Made by a program: the position numbers and the translations under genes. From contig OY740771.1 in NCBI GenBank assembly GCA_963513935.1, forward strand, positions 19,170,944 through 19,234,943: 64,000 nucleotides of DNA. Direction: 5' to 3'. Under the pieces are notes generated by a model. The model ran no database searches. It was not told where the DNA came from and saw nothing but the letters and a program-made list of their open reading frames with translations. Source of the DNA: Aphrophora alni (lineage: Eukaryota > Arthropoda > Insecta > Hemiptera > Aphrophoridae). The stretch's first letter is position 1; each line of letters starts with the position of its first letter. Positions 35,795 to 47,896 of this stretch are shown piece by piece.

Positions 35795-37189
35795 TTCTAG
35801 AACCGTAATTTGTCTTTGTTATACACGGATCTACTTGGTATTTTATTATAATAGAATCAATTTTCTTTTAAATAAATATGAGTCCGTGACTCTCTGTCTA
35901 TCGCCCCTTGTCCCCTCCTAACGCAAATTTATCCTCCCGTGCCGTTGATATTTTTCACCTGACCAGCCTTATTTAATGAGTTTTAAAATTAAGTTAATCT
36001 CTAATTAATATACCTAATTAATACTACTAATTTAAACTTACGTGAGTTTTTAAAGTTATCACTTAGATTATTGTACAAACCTCAAACACTTTGAGGGTAT
36101 TCCACCATTTTGGTTAAACTTACCCGCGTTAAAAATATGTTATATGTGCTCAAGGGCCCCAGACTCCGAAGGGGTCTTGCGATCCGTTCCAAAAAACTCC
36201 TAGCCACTCATTTTGGGTGAATGTAATATTACTACTAAAAAATTACGGTCCATGAGTGATAACGCAATTTATCGTTGATTGTTGAACGCACACTGTGTCC
36301 TGCCAATCTATGGTAGGAGTACCACTTCCTTATAAAAAGACGGCGCAGCCCCTAATATTCCAAGATAGGCAACTTACCATACTTGAGTCCCACTTGATGC
36401 GGACATCACGTAACTATAAAGACAGTTTAAAGTAAAACACTAGTTTTGACGTTTGAGATTCTAAAGGTATTTTCAATTTACATAACCTACACGTTACACG
36501 TTTTAACCTAATTATACACGTAAAATAATACAATTGTACCTCAAAATTTATTGTAATCATACCTCAAACACATGAGTTATTTTCGATAAAAATTGGTTTA
36601 ATAATATATAGAATGAGGTACGCAGGAAGGTTTTGTAAGATTAATGGCTTCATCCTGGCTTTCATATTTCTTGTCGTCAAGGACCTGAACAATAATTTCG
36701 TTTACAATACAAAAACAAGATCGTCGTTTCCATTTACAAATTTCGTAATGATGTTTACACATTTAAAGTAAAACATACTAGAAATTGTATAATTAATTAC
36801 GCTCTACTTATGTTGAAGAAAGGAAAAAACCCGTTTTTTATGTTCACAATCTGCACGATAAATAGCAAATTTCGATTTGATATATTATTTTTTTAACATT
36901 TTTAGATATCTTTTGAATTGAATTTCTCCGGAAATGAATTTAGTCTCGTTGAAACAATCAAATATTGAATTGCTTAATATTGTATAAAATGTATAATTGA
37001 AGAAAAATCCATTTACTTTACTACCAGTGTTAAAATCATTGATAGGGATGCAATTCAACAAAGGGATGTTTTACATTTTGCAGGAGAATTTATTTATAAT
37101 CACAAAGTTAAAGTCAATTATCGATCGTGTATTTAAATATCATGGAGATAAAATGTTATTCAAATAACAAAAGTTTCTTTAAAATTGTC
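35791..37189. other. Non-coding segment with a G+C-richer island
   Basis: The stretch 36140-36420 is less A+T-rich and contains TATAAAAA at 36331-36338 followed by 'gacggcgcagcccc'. A TATA-like core promoter is conceivable, but no transcript or open frame follows to support it. Confidence 0.3.
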
Positions 37190-37560
37190 GGTTTTAAAAT
37201 ACGTAATTTATCAAAATCATCTATACCAATTTCGTTCAAATTTAAGTGAAATGTACAAATCCAAGTGCTAAATCGTAAGAAATCAAAAATGCTACGGTTC
37301 AGAAATAACTGAAAAAACAGAAACTCGATATCCGTTATAAAAAACTTGATTAATTTATTCTGAAGACGTGATTGTTGGAGATATAAAGCAAATTTAAGCC
37401 CTTTTTTAAATGAATAAACATATGTTTCAAAGTTGGCATTCATTGTTCATTTTACGTTTTTGGTTGACAATTATAAAAATGACATTTTTGATAATGATTA
37501 ATTTTGTTTTATTTTTTATTTAGTTTTAGAGATAGGTGAGTGAGAAAGTTTGGTTGTCTT
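37190..37560 (-). repeat. Dispersed repeat family B, minus copy
   Basis: Read on the minus strand it gives 'aaactttctcactcacc', 'attatttctgaaccgtag'-like and 'acttaaatttgaacgaaa' blocks, in the order seen at 14610-14925. The 95-codon minus frame here is open by chance: the other copies do not keep it. Confidence 0.55.
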
Positions 37561-38344
37561 TTTGTGGATATTTGTTAGAACTGCTGCAAGTACTGGTTGT
37601 TTGTTTTACAATATATTATAAAGTGTATTGTAAAAAAATAATGTAACTTAAAACTTGATAGGACCAAATGACAGAGAGATGTGAGTGATAAGTTAAATTC
37701 AAGACAGGTCCTATTTATAAATGAACAATACTAACGATTTTATTTCCTTTCATTTGGATTGTTATTATATTTATCACAGATATGGGTTGTTTTTCGAAAT
37801 TTAACAAATAATAGTCAAAACAACACACTTCCTTTCTGTACTAAACACAGAATCTAAGATACAATTTGGAACGTTTGAATATATATGAATTCAACATCAA
37901 AGGAAACTTGTTTTCATAAAATTTCCGGCATTATTTGACAAGCTACTGCCGTTCTGTTTCCAGCAATCTTACCGCTTGACGAGAATATTTCAAAAGCGAC
38001 GTCACTCAACTGTGATTGCAAAGTTACAAATAAAACCGTCGCTTTTGTGAGTAGTCTTTTCAGAGACAATTTTGACAGTAATAAGTTATGAATCTGTATT
38101 ACTGTAATATTATCAAAAATACTTTAGATACATTTAAGGTTATTAGATTTGGTTTTATTAAGGAATTTATATTAAATGTGTCTTTTTAGAATTTGTTATT
38201 TTTGTAATTTGTCGTGGAACATTCAACAATAACGAGCGATTGTTATTAACCTAGTGAACATTATCGTGGACCAATTTTTATTTCATGCATTTAAAATACA
38301 GTATCAAATATTTGGAATGTCTTCATGGTTCTGCTATTTTGATT
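37561..38344. other. Non-coding segment
   Basis: A+T-rich, no gene or repeat recognised. The pair GCGACG/CGTCGC near 37996 and 38036 could form a small stem. Confidence 0.35.
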
Positions 38345-38510
38345 GTTTCGACTATTTCCACCCTCAGGGGACTCACTATTGTGAGTGCAGTCACAGGAGA
38401 CCCTACCTGGATTTACACATTTTTCATTTAGTCTTGGGTTAGATTGGTAACAATTTTGTATCCTATCAGGTTTCTCTCGCTCTCGCCAAACCCTGACCCC
38501 TGACATAATT
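38345..38510 (+). repeat. Dispersed repeat family A
   Basis: Shares 'accctcaggggactca', 'ttagtcttgggttagat' and 'tatcaggttt' with 5150-5345. The two overlapping short open frames on opposite strands here are shadows of the repeat. Confidence 0.6.
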
Positions 38511-38894
38511 GCAGTGCAGGAAGTCTTTATTGCATTTTATTTTCTGCATTTTTTATAAAGGAGTAGTGACCGAGAGGGATTATACCATGTCTATAATGAC
38601 AAGTAAATCAATGACTTAAAACTCTGTTTACATACTGTAATTTTTTTAAGACTTTTTATTTTCTCTGAGGGCAGTCTATCATTGGGGTGGATCGGAGTGG
38701 GTAGGGGAAAATGTGATCTATATACATTCCTTTTCTAGTGACTGTTTGTAGATGTTTTAATTGGTAAGTCATGCTAATTCATACATTTCAATTTTTTCCA
38801 ATGGTGTTGAGCCATACATCTAAATTACTCGCTAAGTTGCAACCAATTTTTGCAAATAAAATAATAGTGGGAAACACAATTTTGAGTTTAAATA

Positions 38895-38985
38895 ACGTAC
38901 CCTTTTCAGTGTCGTCAAGGGTGGTTCTGTATTCATTTGGTAGCTACAGCTGTTTCACCTTCACGCAGGCATCGTCAGACGTTGT
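38895..38985 (-). repeat. Dispersed repeat family C with hammerhead-like core
   Basis: Matches 40785-40866 at about 75-80%: 'ttttcagt.tcgtcaag', 'tttggta.ctacagctgtttcacctt' and 'atcgtcag.cg' are shared. On the minus strand (38945-38978) it reads CTGACGA, T, G-CCT...AGG-T, GAAAC, AGCT, GTA. That is the core order of a hammerhead with stem III C-AGCT-G. Stem I is weak (two pairs, one a G-U). No coding frame. Confidence 0.55.
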
Positions 38986-40784
38986 ACACACAAGACACAA
39001 AACACATTTACTTTTTCCTCCACACACTAACACATATATTGATATGTGCACATTTAAAATAGCCTATTAACTCAGTACTTCTTGATTTCATATCATAGAT
39101 AGTTACTTCAGGTTGTGGCCACATTTTACAGAGGCGACAGTTCAGTGTACTACGATCCAAATATAAAATTAACTCTGGCAAATATTAAAATGAATTCGAT
39201 GATAAGAACAAAAAACTTGGCTGAAGCTTCAACATCTGCTGATTTTTCTGATAACAAATTTCCTATTTTCTTTACAAATTTGAAGACAGTATTTTTGTTT
39301 AAGTTTGGGGTGTACCAGACCCCATATTGAAATCTGATGAATTGATAAGTAAACTATAAAAAACAAATGTTGATTCTGAATCAAGCAGAATGAAGATAAT
39401 CTCCATTTGCCGTTACTTTAAATAAATAAAATAGGTGGTCGAGAGAACAGGATTTTTAAACTTATTACAAATAACTAAACTTTGTAGTGAAGCACAATTT
39501 AAATTATAACTGTGATTTAGTATAACCTTTTGTCAAACTGTACTTGGAGAACAATTTTAACATTTACTACTTGAATTATTTTTGCTTTATAAAATAGCAA
39601 AAACCTCGGGATCATAATATCAAAGCCTTAAAGCAAAATGATAGTATAAAATAGAGGCCATCGAGATTTTGAATTCTCTGCATTAGAGTAGGAAGAGAAT
39701 AAAAGTCTCTCAAGAGAAACCTGCGCAGAAAGGTGAAAAAGAAAAGCAAGCCTAAACGAATAAAAATGTAAATGTAACTAAGGTAACATAACACACAACA
39801 ACTCACTAAAAGAAATCTCCCTGTAAGGTTATTAACCTGAATCATCTGAGATTTTAATTGTACTAACTGTTACGTGTACTAACTTATCATTAAATACAAA
39901 AAAAATTATCGATAGTTAAATCACTTTAAATTTATTTTAATTTTATAACGAATTAAATCTTTTTACTTCACCATTTTGGATAGGGTCGTCATAGAGATTT
40001 CCAATGTCCGTCATTTATCTTGTCTTAATGAGTCTTTTTTAAACGAGTTTTTTTGTGAAAAAAAAAAAATTCTTCAAAGGAAAGATATCAAATTATGCTT
40101 AGATTTATTACCTCCTTCCTTTGATGCCTCCTAGTTTGTTCATCTAAATTCTACTTAAAATACAATTAACTAAATTACGTCTTTCTTCTTCAAAACATCT
40201 GTTTGTAATACTCTCTAATGCATATTGTTCTTGCCTAACTTGTAAGCATTAGAACTGTATTAACATTTTAATAGTCCGTACTTTTCTGCAGAAGCTTTTA
40301 ATGTTTATTACACTTTCTTCGCTTAAACTTTTAAGTCGTGAATAATACATTTGTTCTTATTTACATAAAACAGATAGTGTGTTTAATAAAGTATAGTCAT
40401 GATATGAAGCCGGAAAGTCAAATTAATTGATAATAATAACTGGAAATATTGTTACTTTTTAGTTATTCATAATTTCTAAGTTAATGCTAAAGGACTTAGA
40501 AATTTACAGTATTGAGATGCTATGTTATTTTATATTATTAGTTGTGAAGGATAGAATTATAGTGAAGGAAATTCGATGTACTCACTACATATTATATCGA
40601 GGAGAGAAATTCACATTAATATTAACCTTTAAGGTAATATTTCTTTAATTCGCGTATTTATAAAGATTCCTCAAAAATATTTACATTGATCCCATATAAG
40701 ATTAGAAGATGTTGTATAAAATTAAGTACCTACTCAATATTATTCCATTTTTATCCTTTTCACACTACTTTGTTAATTTAATTA
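38986..40784. other. Non-coding segment
   Basis: An open stretch at 39112-39330 follows an acceptor-like 'tagttacttcag' but begins with GTG, not ATG, and shows no motif. The minus frame at 39612-39845 is hydrophobic and A+T-driven. I support no gene. Confidence 0.35.
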
Positions 40785-40866
40785 GCGGTCCTTTTTCAGT
40801 TTCGTCAAGAGTATTCTATTTGGTAACTACAGCTGTTTCACCTTAACACAGGAATCGTCAGGCGAA
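40785..40866 (-). repeat. Dispersed repeat family C, second copy
   Basis: Same orientation as the copy at 38895. The motif at 40828-40861 (minus) reads CTGACGA, TT, CCT...AGG, T, GAAAC, AGCT, GTA. Stem I can form a C-G pair and a G-T pair only. Confidence 0.55.
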
Positions 40867-41159
40867 TTACTTAAAGTCATCTCTATCAAAATAAAGCATA
40901 AACTTAAACCTTAAATAAACTTTGGCCAGATTGTTCTAATACAATAGACAATAAAGTAAAAGTATAGCCCCTGGGAAGGGAGACACTCTCTGCCCAGTTT
41001 GGGGTAGAGGGTTTGAAAAGGACAAGTTAGTTTGAAGAGTAGAATCCCCTCAGGATGAGGTCTGCAAAGAAATAAAGTGCATGGTGTCGTTACTCTCCAA
41101 ATTACCAAAAGTTCAGCTCATGCAGTAACGTAAACTTTTAATATAAAAAGTTTTCAATT

Positions 41160-41325
41160 TATAATAAGGTTTATTACCAAAATCCTTTGTAATAAATAGT
41201 TTTCTTAGAAAAGAAATCCCCAATGAAAGAGGACACAACATTTATTTCTCTGATGATTCTATATATCGCCGTTGTAGACAATTTAATTTTATACTTTTCT
41301 CGAATTTCAAAGTAGAAGATAAGAT
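41160..41325 (-). repeat. Dispersed repeat family D, minus copy
   Basis: Reverse complement of 27895-28085, including 'ccaaaatcctttgtaataa' and 'tttatttctctgatgat'. The match is too long and ordered to be chance. Confidence 0.65.
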
Positions 41326-44300
41326 GAGATAAATTAAGCTAAAGGATAAAACGTGCTGAGATAACTTAACTCTTTCTGTTGTAGTGGACATCATTATAGT
41401 CTTCCTTGAAACTGAAAATACTTCATGTTACTTACCCAACCCTGTAATTACTTGATGCACGTTTTCTGAATTGTGCAGAAAACTATTCTAGGGCTTTTTC
41501 GTGAAATGTTATCAACAACTCTAAAACCGATTTTGATCGCATCGAATATTTGTGCATTTGTCTGTGGCGGAAAGAAATACATTTTGAGTTATTCGAGAAT
41601 ATTAAATTATCGACTAAAGACAAATTCTAAGTATAACGAAGTAGAAATTTGTTCTACTCTTTTAGGCTATATTTCAAAAACTGTACAAAAAAGCAACATT
41701 ACCAAAATAGCTGTTTTAAAAATATAGACAACTTGAAAATGTGAGATAAATTACTGACTGCCTTTAATTAAGCATTAAAATGACATTTTAAGAGCTGAAT
41801 TTGAGTTTATCATAGGTTTTTGGTATGTAACAATTAGATAGTCATTCGCAGAGCTATATTTACAAGATTATTATCATAAAAACCAACAAAATGAACAGTA
41901 GTTTAGCTAAAAATAAGGTAATACAGCTCTGAAACAATAAACTCGGAATATATTTGATACGAGTTATATCACAGAACACATGGTTATGTCGGAACCCTTG
42001 AGAAGATGGGTGCGATTTATGTTCAATATATTCAAATAAAGGCAATAAGGACAGACAAAGTGTTTGGAGGAAATCGTAACTTAAACTTTGCCTTTTCTGT
42101 AACGGTATCTAAATCTGTAACAACAGTCAAGTGGAAGTCGATTTTCCATCTGAGACACGTGTCTATGTTTTATTTAACTTTGGTAGTTTCACAGCTTTGG
42201 TGAAGGCAAATAAAAAAAAAAAAACAATCAAACAAAACTATAACCAATTGAAGTTTCACCATTTGGAATCTAGTGATCTACTATTAATAAAATGATGAAA
42301 CTACTTGTTTGTCATGGAAATTCACGGTTTTTTAAAAATATATAATTTGTATGATTGAAATATACAAAATTTGTAAGTGACAGAATATTTGATCTGTTTG
42401 ATTGATTATGAATTCAAACAAAGACAATAAATATAATTATAAAATAACATTTTCTTTTTATATAATAATACTCCCGGCTCTTTGGACAAATATTTCTCGT
42501 TGTAAGAGTATAATATAGATGTCAATTTCTCACAAATAACAAATGTCCCCTTCACAATAGCGTCTACTAACAAGCGTACTTTCAGTCGCAACGCAAATTG
42601 TATTCTGCACACAATAAGCTTCGTCATGGATAACCGAGGTTTGTATTTCTGTTGTAAATAATTTTAATGAATGTAGTTTTATAAGTAATCAATACACTTA
42701 TACATATTTATTATTTAATATTGCGATGAGGTATAGGTTGTATATTTTTGGTAATTGTTTGGGTACACACCCATGGTCTGGAATTTATTAATAGACTTGA
42801 AATGAAGAACCACAGTAGACTTGAAGTGTAATACAATGGATTTTATGTTTGTATTATACAAGTGAAAGTTAGTGAGGACTTACATTTATGACACCACAGA
42901 AAGAATTGACAGTCAATGAAAATCAAAATAAAATATATTTCATCAACATTGTTAGAGTATATTTTGAGAAAATCCTGTCTATATGTTTGTTTTTTATCAA
43001 TACAGCAACCCGAAAAATTTGATTTATCGAAAAAAAAATGTGTGGCCAAAATATACCGATATATGAAAGTTGATTAAACTTGGTACATGTTTATGGGTGT
43101 AGAGAACTGGATGGCAGACTAAAATCTTTTTTGGGGGGGTTTGGGGATTTCACATGGGATACATCCGCAAAAACTTTGACATCGATTTTTCGACTCATCT
43201 CGTAACTTTCTTTACTTCGATTTAATAATATCGACCAAGGGCTTGCTACCAATGAGAAATTGATAAATGTTATATTTGTAGACATACAACAAATAGGACT
43301 ATAGTAAGTAGAGGTTATATAGGAAATTAATTGGATAGAAGTTTCGGAATGTTTTATGTTTGATCGTCGTTTTGTGGCAGTTTTTAAAGATTAGGTTATC
43401 AGATATACACAACATGTGAAATAATATAAGTAAAATACTTGTATACAACTTCAAAAAAGGATTGGGGTAAAAATAGTAGCAGGGAGGAAAGTATTATTCA
43501 GTTATTATCACAAGAAAGAGTGGTCAAACAACTTGGTACATTTATAAAATTTTATAGAAACAGAAGTTGAAAAAATATACCTGGAAATTGGTGTTACTCG
43601 TCTGTTTGTGATGTCACATGTTATTCACATCAAATCATTATATATTTGAAATATTATAAATATCGAACAATCTGTATTTCCTCGTTAACTTCTCCAAAAA
43701 GTTAAACTTTGGCTTTTGTATTATTTATTGATGTATTTGGATTAAACTTATATTGGCTTGAATTTTTGGCAATGGACATAATATGAAAGTAATGTACTCT
43801 ACACATGACATGCCACATCTACTAGTTTATATTATTTAGATAAATAGATTTAATTTAAATGCAACCCGACAAAATTTGCAATAAATATTTCACAAAAATG
43901 AAACTATCTTGTGCCATTTAAAAACTAACGTCCCTGTATTATATTTGTGAAACAATAAATCACTTATTCATGATTGCACGTCAATTTACAACCCCACGAA
44001 GTCCTCTGGGAAATTTAACTGCTGCATAGTTCAACCATGCAAATTGTTATTGTCAATATTAAAGTCAACAATAGTACCTCGAAAATGCTCACATTTCCAT
44101 TCCATTCATTTCCGTATGATAAAACATAAAAGGATATAATTTCAGTATTAACTAAAATGTGTTATGTCTCTGTGGTAAACCTGTACGATTTACATATTTT
44201 ATTCGAATTCATTAGACATACTTTCTAAACACAAAAGCTATGGGTATTTACAGTTTCATTTAGTAACGAAATAATTCGATGGCAATTCTTTCCTTACAGA

Positions 44301-46184
44301 TAAATGGCAAAATACATTATAAACTAGAAGTGTTTGTGATTTTATTTGGGTGGAAATCGGGGTTTGTGTGCTGTGCGTATTTTTAATCAGTTCCGATTAC
44401 ATCGCGGTCATTATAAGAAATATATATTTTTAAAAGTTTAGGATAGCGTATTTCAGAAATCGTTACATGACGTCAAGTCAATTCCATTAAAACCTATCCT
44501 ATTTTTAACACTTTAAGTAAAGGGGTAAGCTCAAGCCATTCTTCTCCGTTAAATGTAATTATTTTACGTTACACATTATTTCACACAATTCAAAATCATT
44601 GGTGTTTGTTGTATGTTTCATTTTTGTAAGTCTACCTGATTTTCAAACAATTTTGTAAAATGTTTTTTTAAATTGTGCAATACGCTTGATTGTAGCACAA
44701 ACTGAACCATGTTTTTTCACCTATTCCATAGAATCAGTACCTCAGCGCGTTTAAACCTTATAGCTCAGGCTTCATCTTACGTAGGTTAGTTGTTTACACA
44801 GCGGCGTTTAAGCTAAAATCCCCTATAGAACATGTGAAGCAGTTTCAATCATTCTTCAATTATAAATAACATTTTATTTATGTACGGTATCATCTTTGTT
44901 ATTGATAAAACGTATGTTAACTCTGAAATGTTAATTAGAAGAAGAATGTTGATTTCTTCTTAATTGCTAGCAAAAAAATGTTAAACTTTACAGATTAAAA
45001 ACCATTTTAGTTCTAGTCAGCATAATTAAAAAATTAACCCCTCAATCTAATGGTAAAGATCCGTCGTTGCTGAAAACGTTATGAAAATATGCAAAATATA
45101 TTCTAAAAGTCTGGTTTTCTCATTTTCACCTTAAAAAATGATTATAATTCTGTAACTACACCGCCGATTATAAACAAACTTTCAGGTCTGACCAGTGTTT
45201 AAATCATGTACCAACACTGATTAACTGTATATATAATTATTATCAATATTAAAATAAATAACAATTAGAGAAAATGCAAGTACACCCCTCCTTAAAATAG
45301 ACGTATGTTTAAAATTTATTAAAATAGCCTTATTTTCTTACATACATTTAAAAGGAGTTCGAATACAAAGGAAGTAGCACACGAATAACTTAGTCTACGC
45401 CGGAAAATCTAATTTGGTTGTCGTGACCACAGTGCGGTTTGACAAGTCCAAATAGAACGTATGACAAAATATAATCTATGGTATCACAGTCGAAAGCTCA
45501 TGAAATGTAGGAACAGTAATTCAATCCCGATTGGGTTTAGTTGACAAAATTTAGAAAATGTCAATCTTTAATATATTTAAATATAATAAATTAAAACTAT
45601 TTGTTCTTTAATCAATAATAATCGTGTTTTGTACTGTTTTAACTTTAGAATTAAAGTTGATTTTATAATTAATAAACGTAATATATTTAATCGTGGATGT
45701 TAGTTCCACGCTATTAATTGTAAATATACATTTTGAGTTTCTCTTCTCTTTCTCACATGTACGTATTGAGTTGAGAAGACTTCTCTTTGAAACCTCACTT
45801 AGAAGTATTGATTAGAAGTATTGCAATACGTGCAATACCTTGAGGTCAGCAGTTAATCAAAGATAGGACGGTACTTTGTGTAGTTTGATAATACTGATGC
45901 AGCCATTTTATAGTGCCGAATCTGATTTTTGCCAAGTCATTTTTTAAACATTCTTCCTGAAGAAAATAGAAATTGGAGCTAACTTGTAAACTTATTGCAA
46001 TGAAATATATTTCTTGCAATTCCTTTTTTGTTGAGGATGGGGAGGATAACATTAGAGAGTAACCACCGCCCGCTGCGACCAGCACTGATGGAGTTCATAA
46101 GGTATCATCAGACTATCAATTAGCCAATCATATACACAATGTACTCGTTCAGTTTAATATTAGTTTTTAGAAAAGCTTCTAATC
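41326..46184. other. Long non-coding segment
   Basis: Nearly 5 kb without a supported gene. Short frames at 41473 (plus, behind an acceptor-like 'gaattgtgcag'), 42406, 42843 and 43091 (minus) and 45846 (minus) have no motif. A TGACGTCA palindrome lies at 44468-44475 and G7 at about 43132-43138. Confidence 0.4.
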
Positions 46185-46320
46185 TGAGAAACCCTTACAG
46201 GATCTACATTTTTTCCATGAATTATTGGATGAGATGCTTCTCATCCTTTCTTGGATTTCTCTTAGTCAACTATTATTCTTTTCCGACCCTGACGCCATTG
46301 AAGTATTCGAGGGGTAGAAT
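46185..46320 (+). repeat. Dispersed repeat family A
   Basis: Diverged copy: 'gaaacccttacaggatctac', 'ggatttctcttagtcaac' and 'tattcttttccgaccctgac'. Confidence 0.5.
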
Positions 46321-46479
46321 TTTTACTTTATACAACATTTTTGTTAATAAAGTGAAGTTAACCGACAGGGTTTTGACCTATAAACAACCAGGTGAAAATT
46401 AGAATATATTCTTGCAGATAGTTTTATTTGTGTGGATAAACATTCGTGTAGCTTCAATAAAATATTGACTGTCATTGTT

Positions 46480-46790
46480 TTATGAATATTACATATTAAT
46501 TATTTGCTATTACTCCAATAGTACTTTAGTATAAATATATAACATTGATGCTTTTGTATGCAAAGTAGAGACATAAATGTCACACGATCTTGTCCACTGT
46601 ACATTGCAAAACACAACGTACGGTATACTCAATCACACAACCCCAACACTGTCACTCATACATTATGATTACATGTTCTAGTCATCCCTCAACCCCTTTG
46701 TTAACTTGTCTCTCAAGTGATCTGATATACCATTATTAATATATGAAAACTGTGTTTTCTCAAAAATACACACAAATATTTAAACGGGTC
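46480..46790. repeat. Third duplication, left copy
   Basis: Collinear with 56640-57010. Shared blocks are 'gtagagacat', 'gtccactgta', 'cattatgattacatgttcta' against 'cattaaggattatgtgttcta', and 'atc..tcctcaaccc...tgtta'. Non-coding in both. Confidence 0.6.
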
Positions 46791-46944
46791 CATTAAACAC
46801 GTTCAAAATATATTTATGTTAAAACTCAGATCTATGTTAATAATGTGTTTTTGTAAGTATTGTTTTGAGAAAAACTGAATAGGGTCGAGAATGGTTAAGT
46901 TAATATTAACTCACATGTAAATATCACAAACCAACTTATATTAT

Positions 46945-46974
46945 GACAGATGTTTCGCAATTAATCATCTTCAG
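46945..46974 (-). ncRNA. Hammerhead-like core with GUC triplet
   Basis: Minus strand: CTGAAGA, T, GATTAATTGC, GAAAC, ATCT, GTC. The 3' half is an exact match to the expected A15.1-C15.2/G16.2-U16.1 pairing with the preferred GUC cleavage triplet. Stem II is poor (at most GATTAATT partly self-pairing) and stem I is not convincing, so this copy is probably dead. Confidence 0.35.
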
Positions 46975-47693
46975 GAAAATATGACATAAAATTTACGAAA
47001 TCAATTTAAGGACCAACATCCATTCTAAGAAAGTGGGGAATGGAATGCAATGAAAAAAGACTGAGCCAGGACTACCTGAGAAGGTAAATGACTTGACAGG
47101 ATGTGTAACAATGTGTATTTAAAGAGAAAATTTATTACACACTTATTTGTTAATTGAGGTTAGAAGTATGGCAATTGAGAACAGATCTGTTGATTACTAA
47201 AACTTATAATAATTTAATTTTCTACTTTTTTTTTTTTACTTGAGAATGATTGTGTATTATAGATCTCAATGTAAAAATTTACAAAAAGAAATTACCCTTT
47301 GTTAAAGTTGTGAAATAATATAAATAACTAAGCTTCAGATTCAAGTAAAATAAAAGCGGAACTGTAGTTTCAGTAAGACAACAGTGATGTGCAATTGACT
47401 CACGTCCTTGCAGTATATATAAGTCAAAAGGGATTCTGTCTTCGTGGTCACGTAGCGAGAGAGTTATTGAGCCTTCTTCCACACTTGGTTCTTACTTGTA
47501 CGAGTTATTGCACACTCAGAATAAAATACATTATTACGTTAGACTCATTATTAATGGAACTTCACGAACCGAGTTATTTATAACCATGAATATTTTTCGC
47601 GATTTTCAAATTAAGTCTACAAAAACTGACTTAATTTTAATTATCATATTTTTAACAGCACTTTTGTTTTTCATATTATATATTATATCCTAT
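46975..47693. other. Non-coding segment
   Basis: No supported gene. Overlapping frames at 47279 (minus), 47389 and 47496 (plus) lack motifs; the last runs into the (AC)n tract. Confidence 0.35.
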
Positions 47694-47732
47694 CAATATG
47701 AAACACTGAAACCCCTACCACAAGTTTGGTAC

Positions 47733-47736
<4 letters not shown>

Positions 47737-47780
<44 letters not shown>
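47737..47780. repeat. (AC)22 microsatellite, left subterminal
   Basis: It begins directly at the inner edge of the left inverted end and is followed by an imperfect AC/CCC stretch to about 47801. It causes the His/Thr repeats in the 47496-47804 frame. Confidence 0.95.
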
Positions 47781-47788
<8 letters not shown>

Positions 47789-47876
47789 CCCCCACACACA
47801 CTAATAAAATAAAATATTTTACTACAGTAAAAAAGGGAACTATAATAACAGGGCCAATACATATTTTATTTTATTT

Positions 47877-47896
47877 GTGTGTGTGTGTGTGTGTGT
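47877..47896. repeat. (GT)10 microsatellite
   Basis: Twenty bases of GT, opposite in strand sense to the AC tract 96 bases upstream, so the two could pair as a large hairpin. Confidence 0.9.

Noticed and set aside
36331..36338. TATAAAAA as a core promoter
   Set aside because: In a 70% A+T window such octamers are common, and no transcript or open frame follows.
38291..38506. Overlapping frames on both strands, one Arg-rich
   Set aside because: They coincide with a family A repeat and are not open in the other copies.
41473..41727. 84-codon frame behind an acceptor-like TGTGCAG
   Set aside because: The pyrimidine tract is weak, the amino-acid content follows base composition and no domain is visible.
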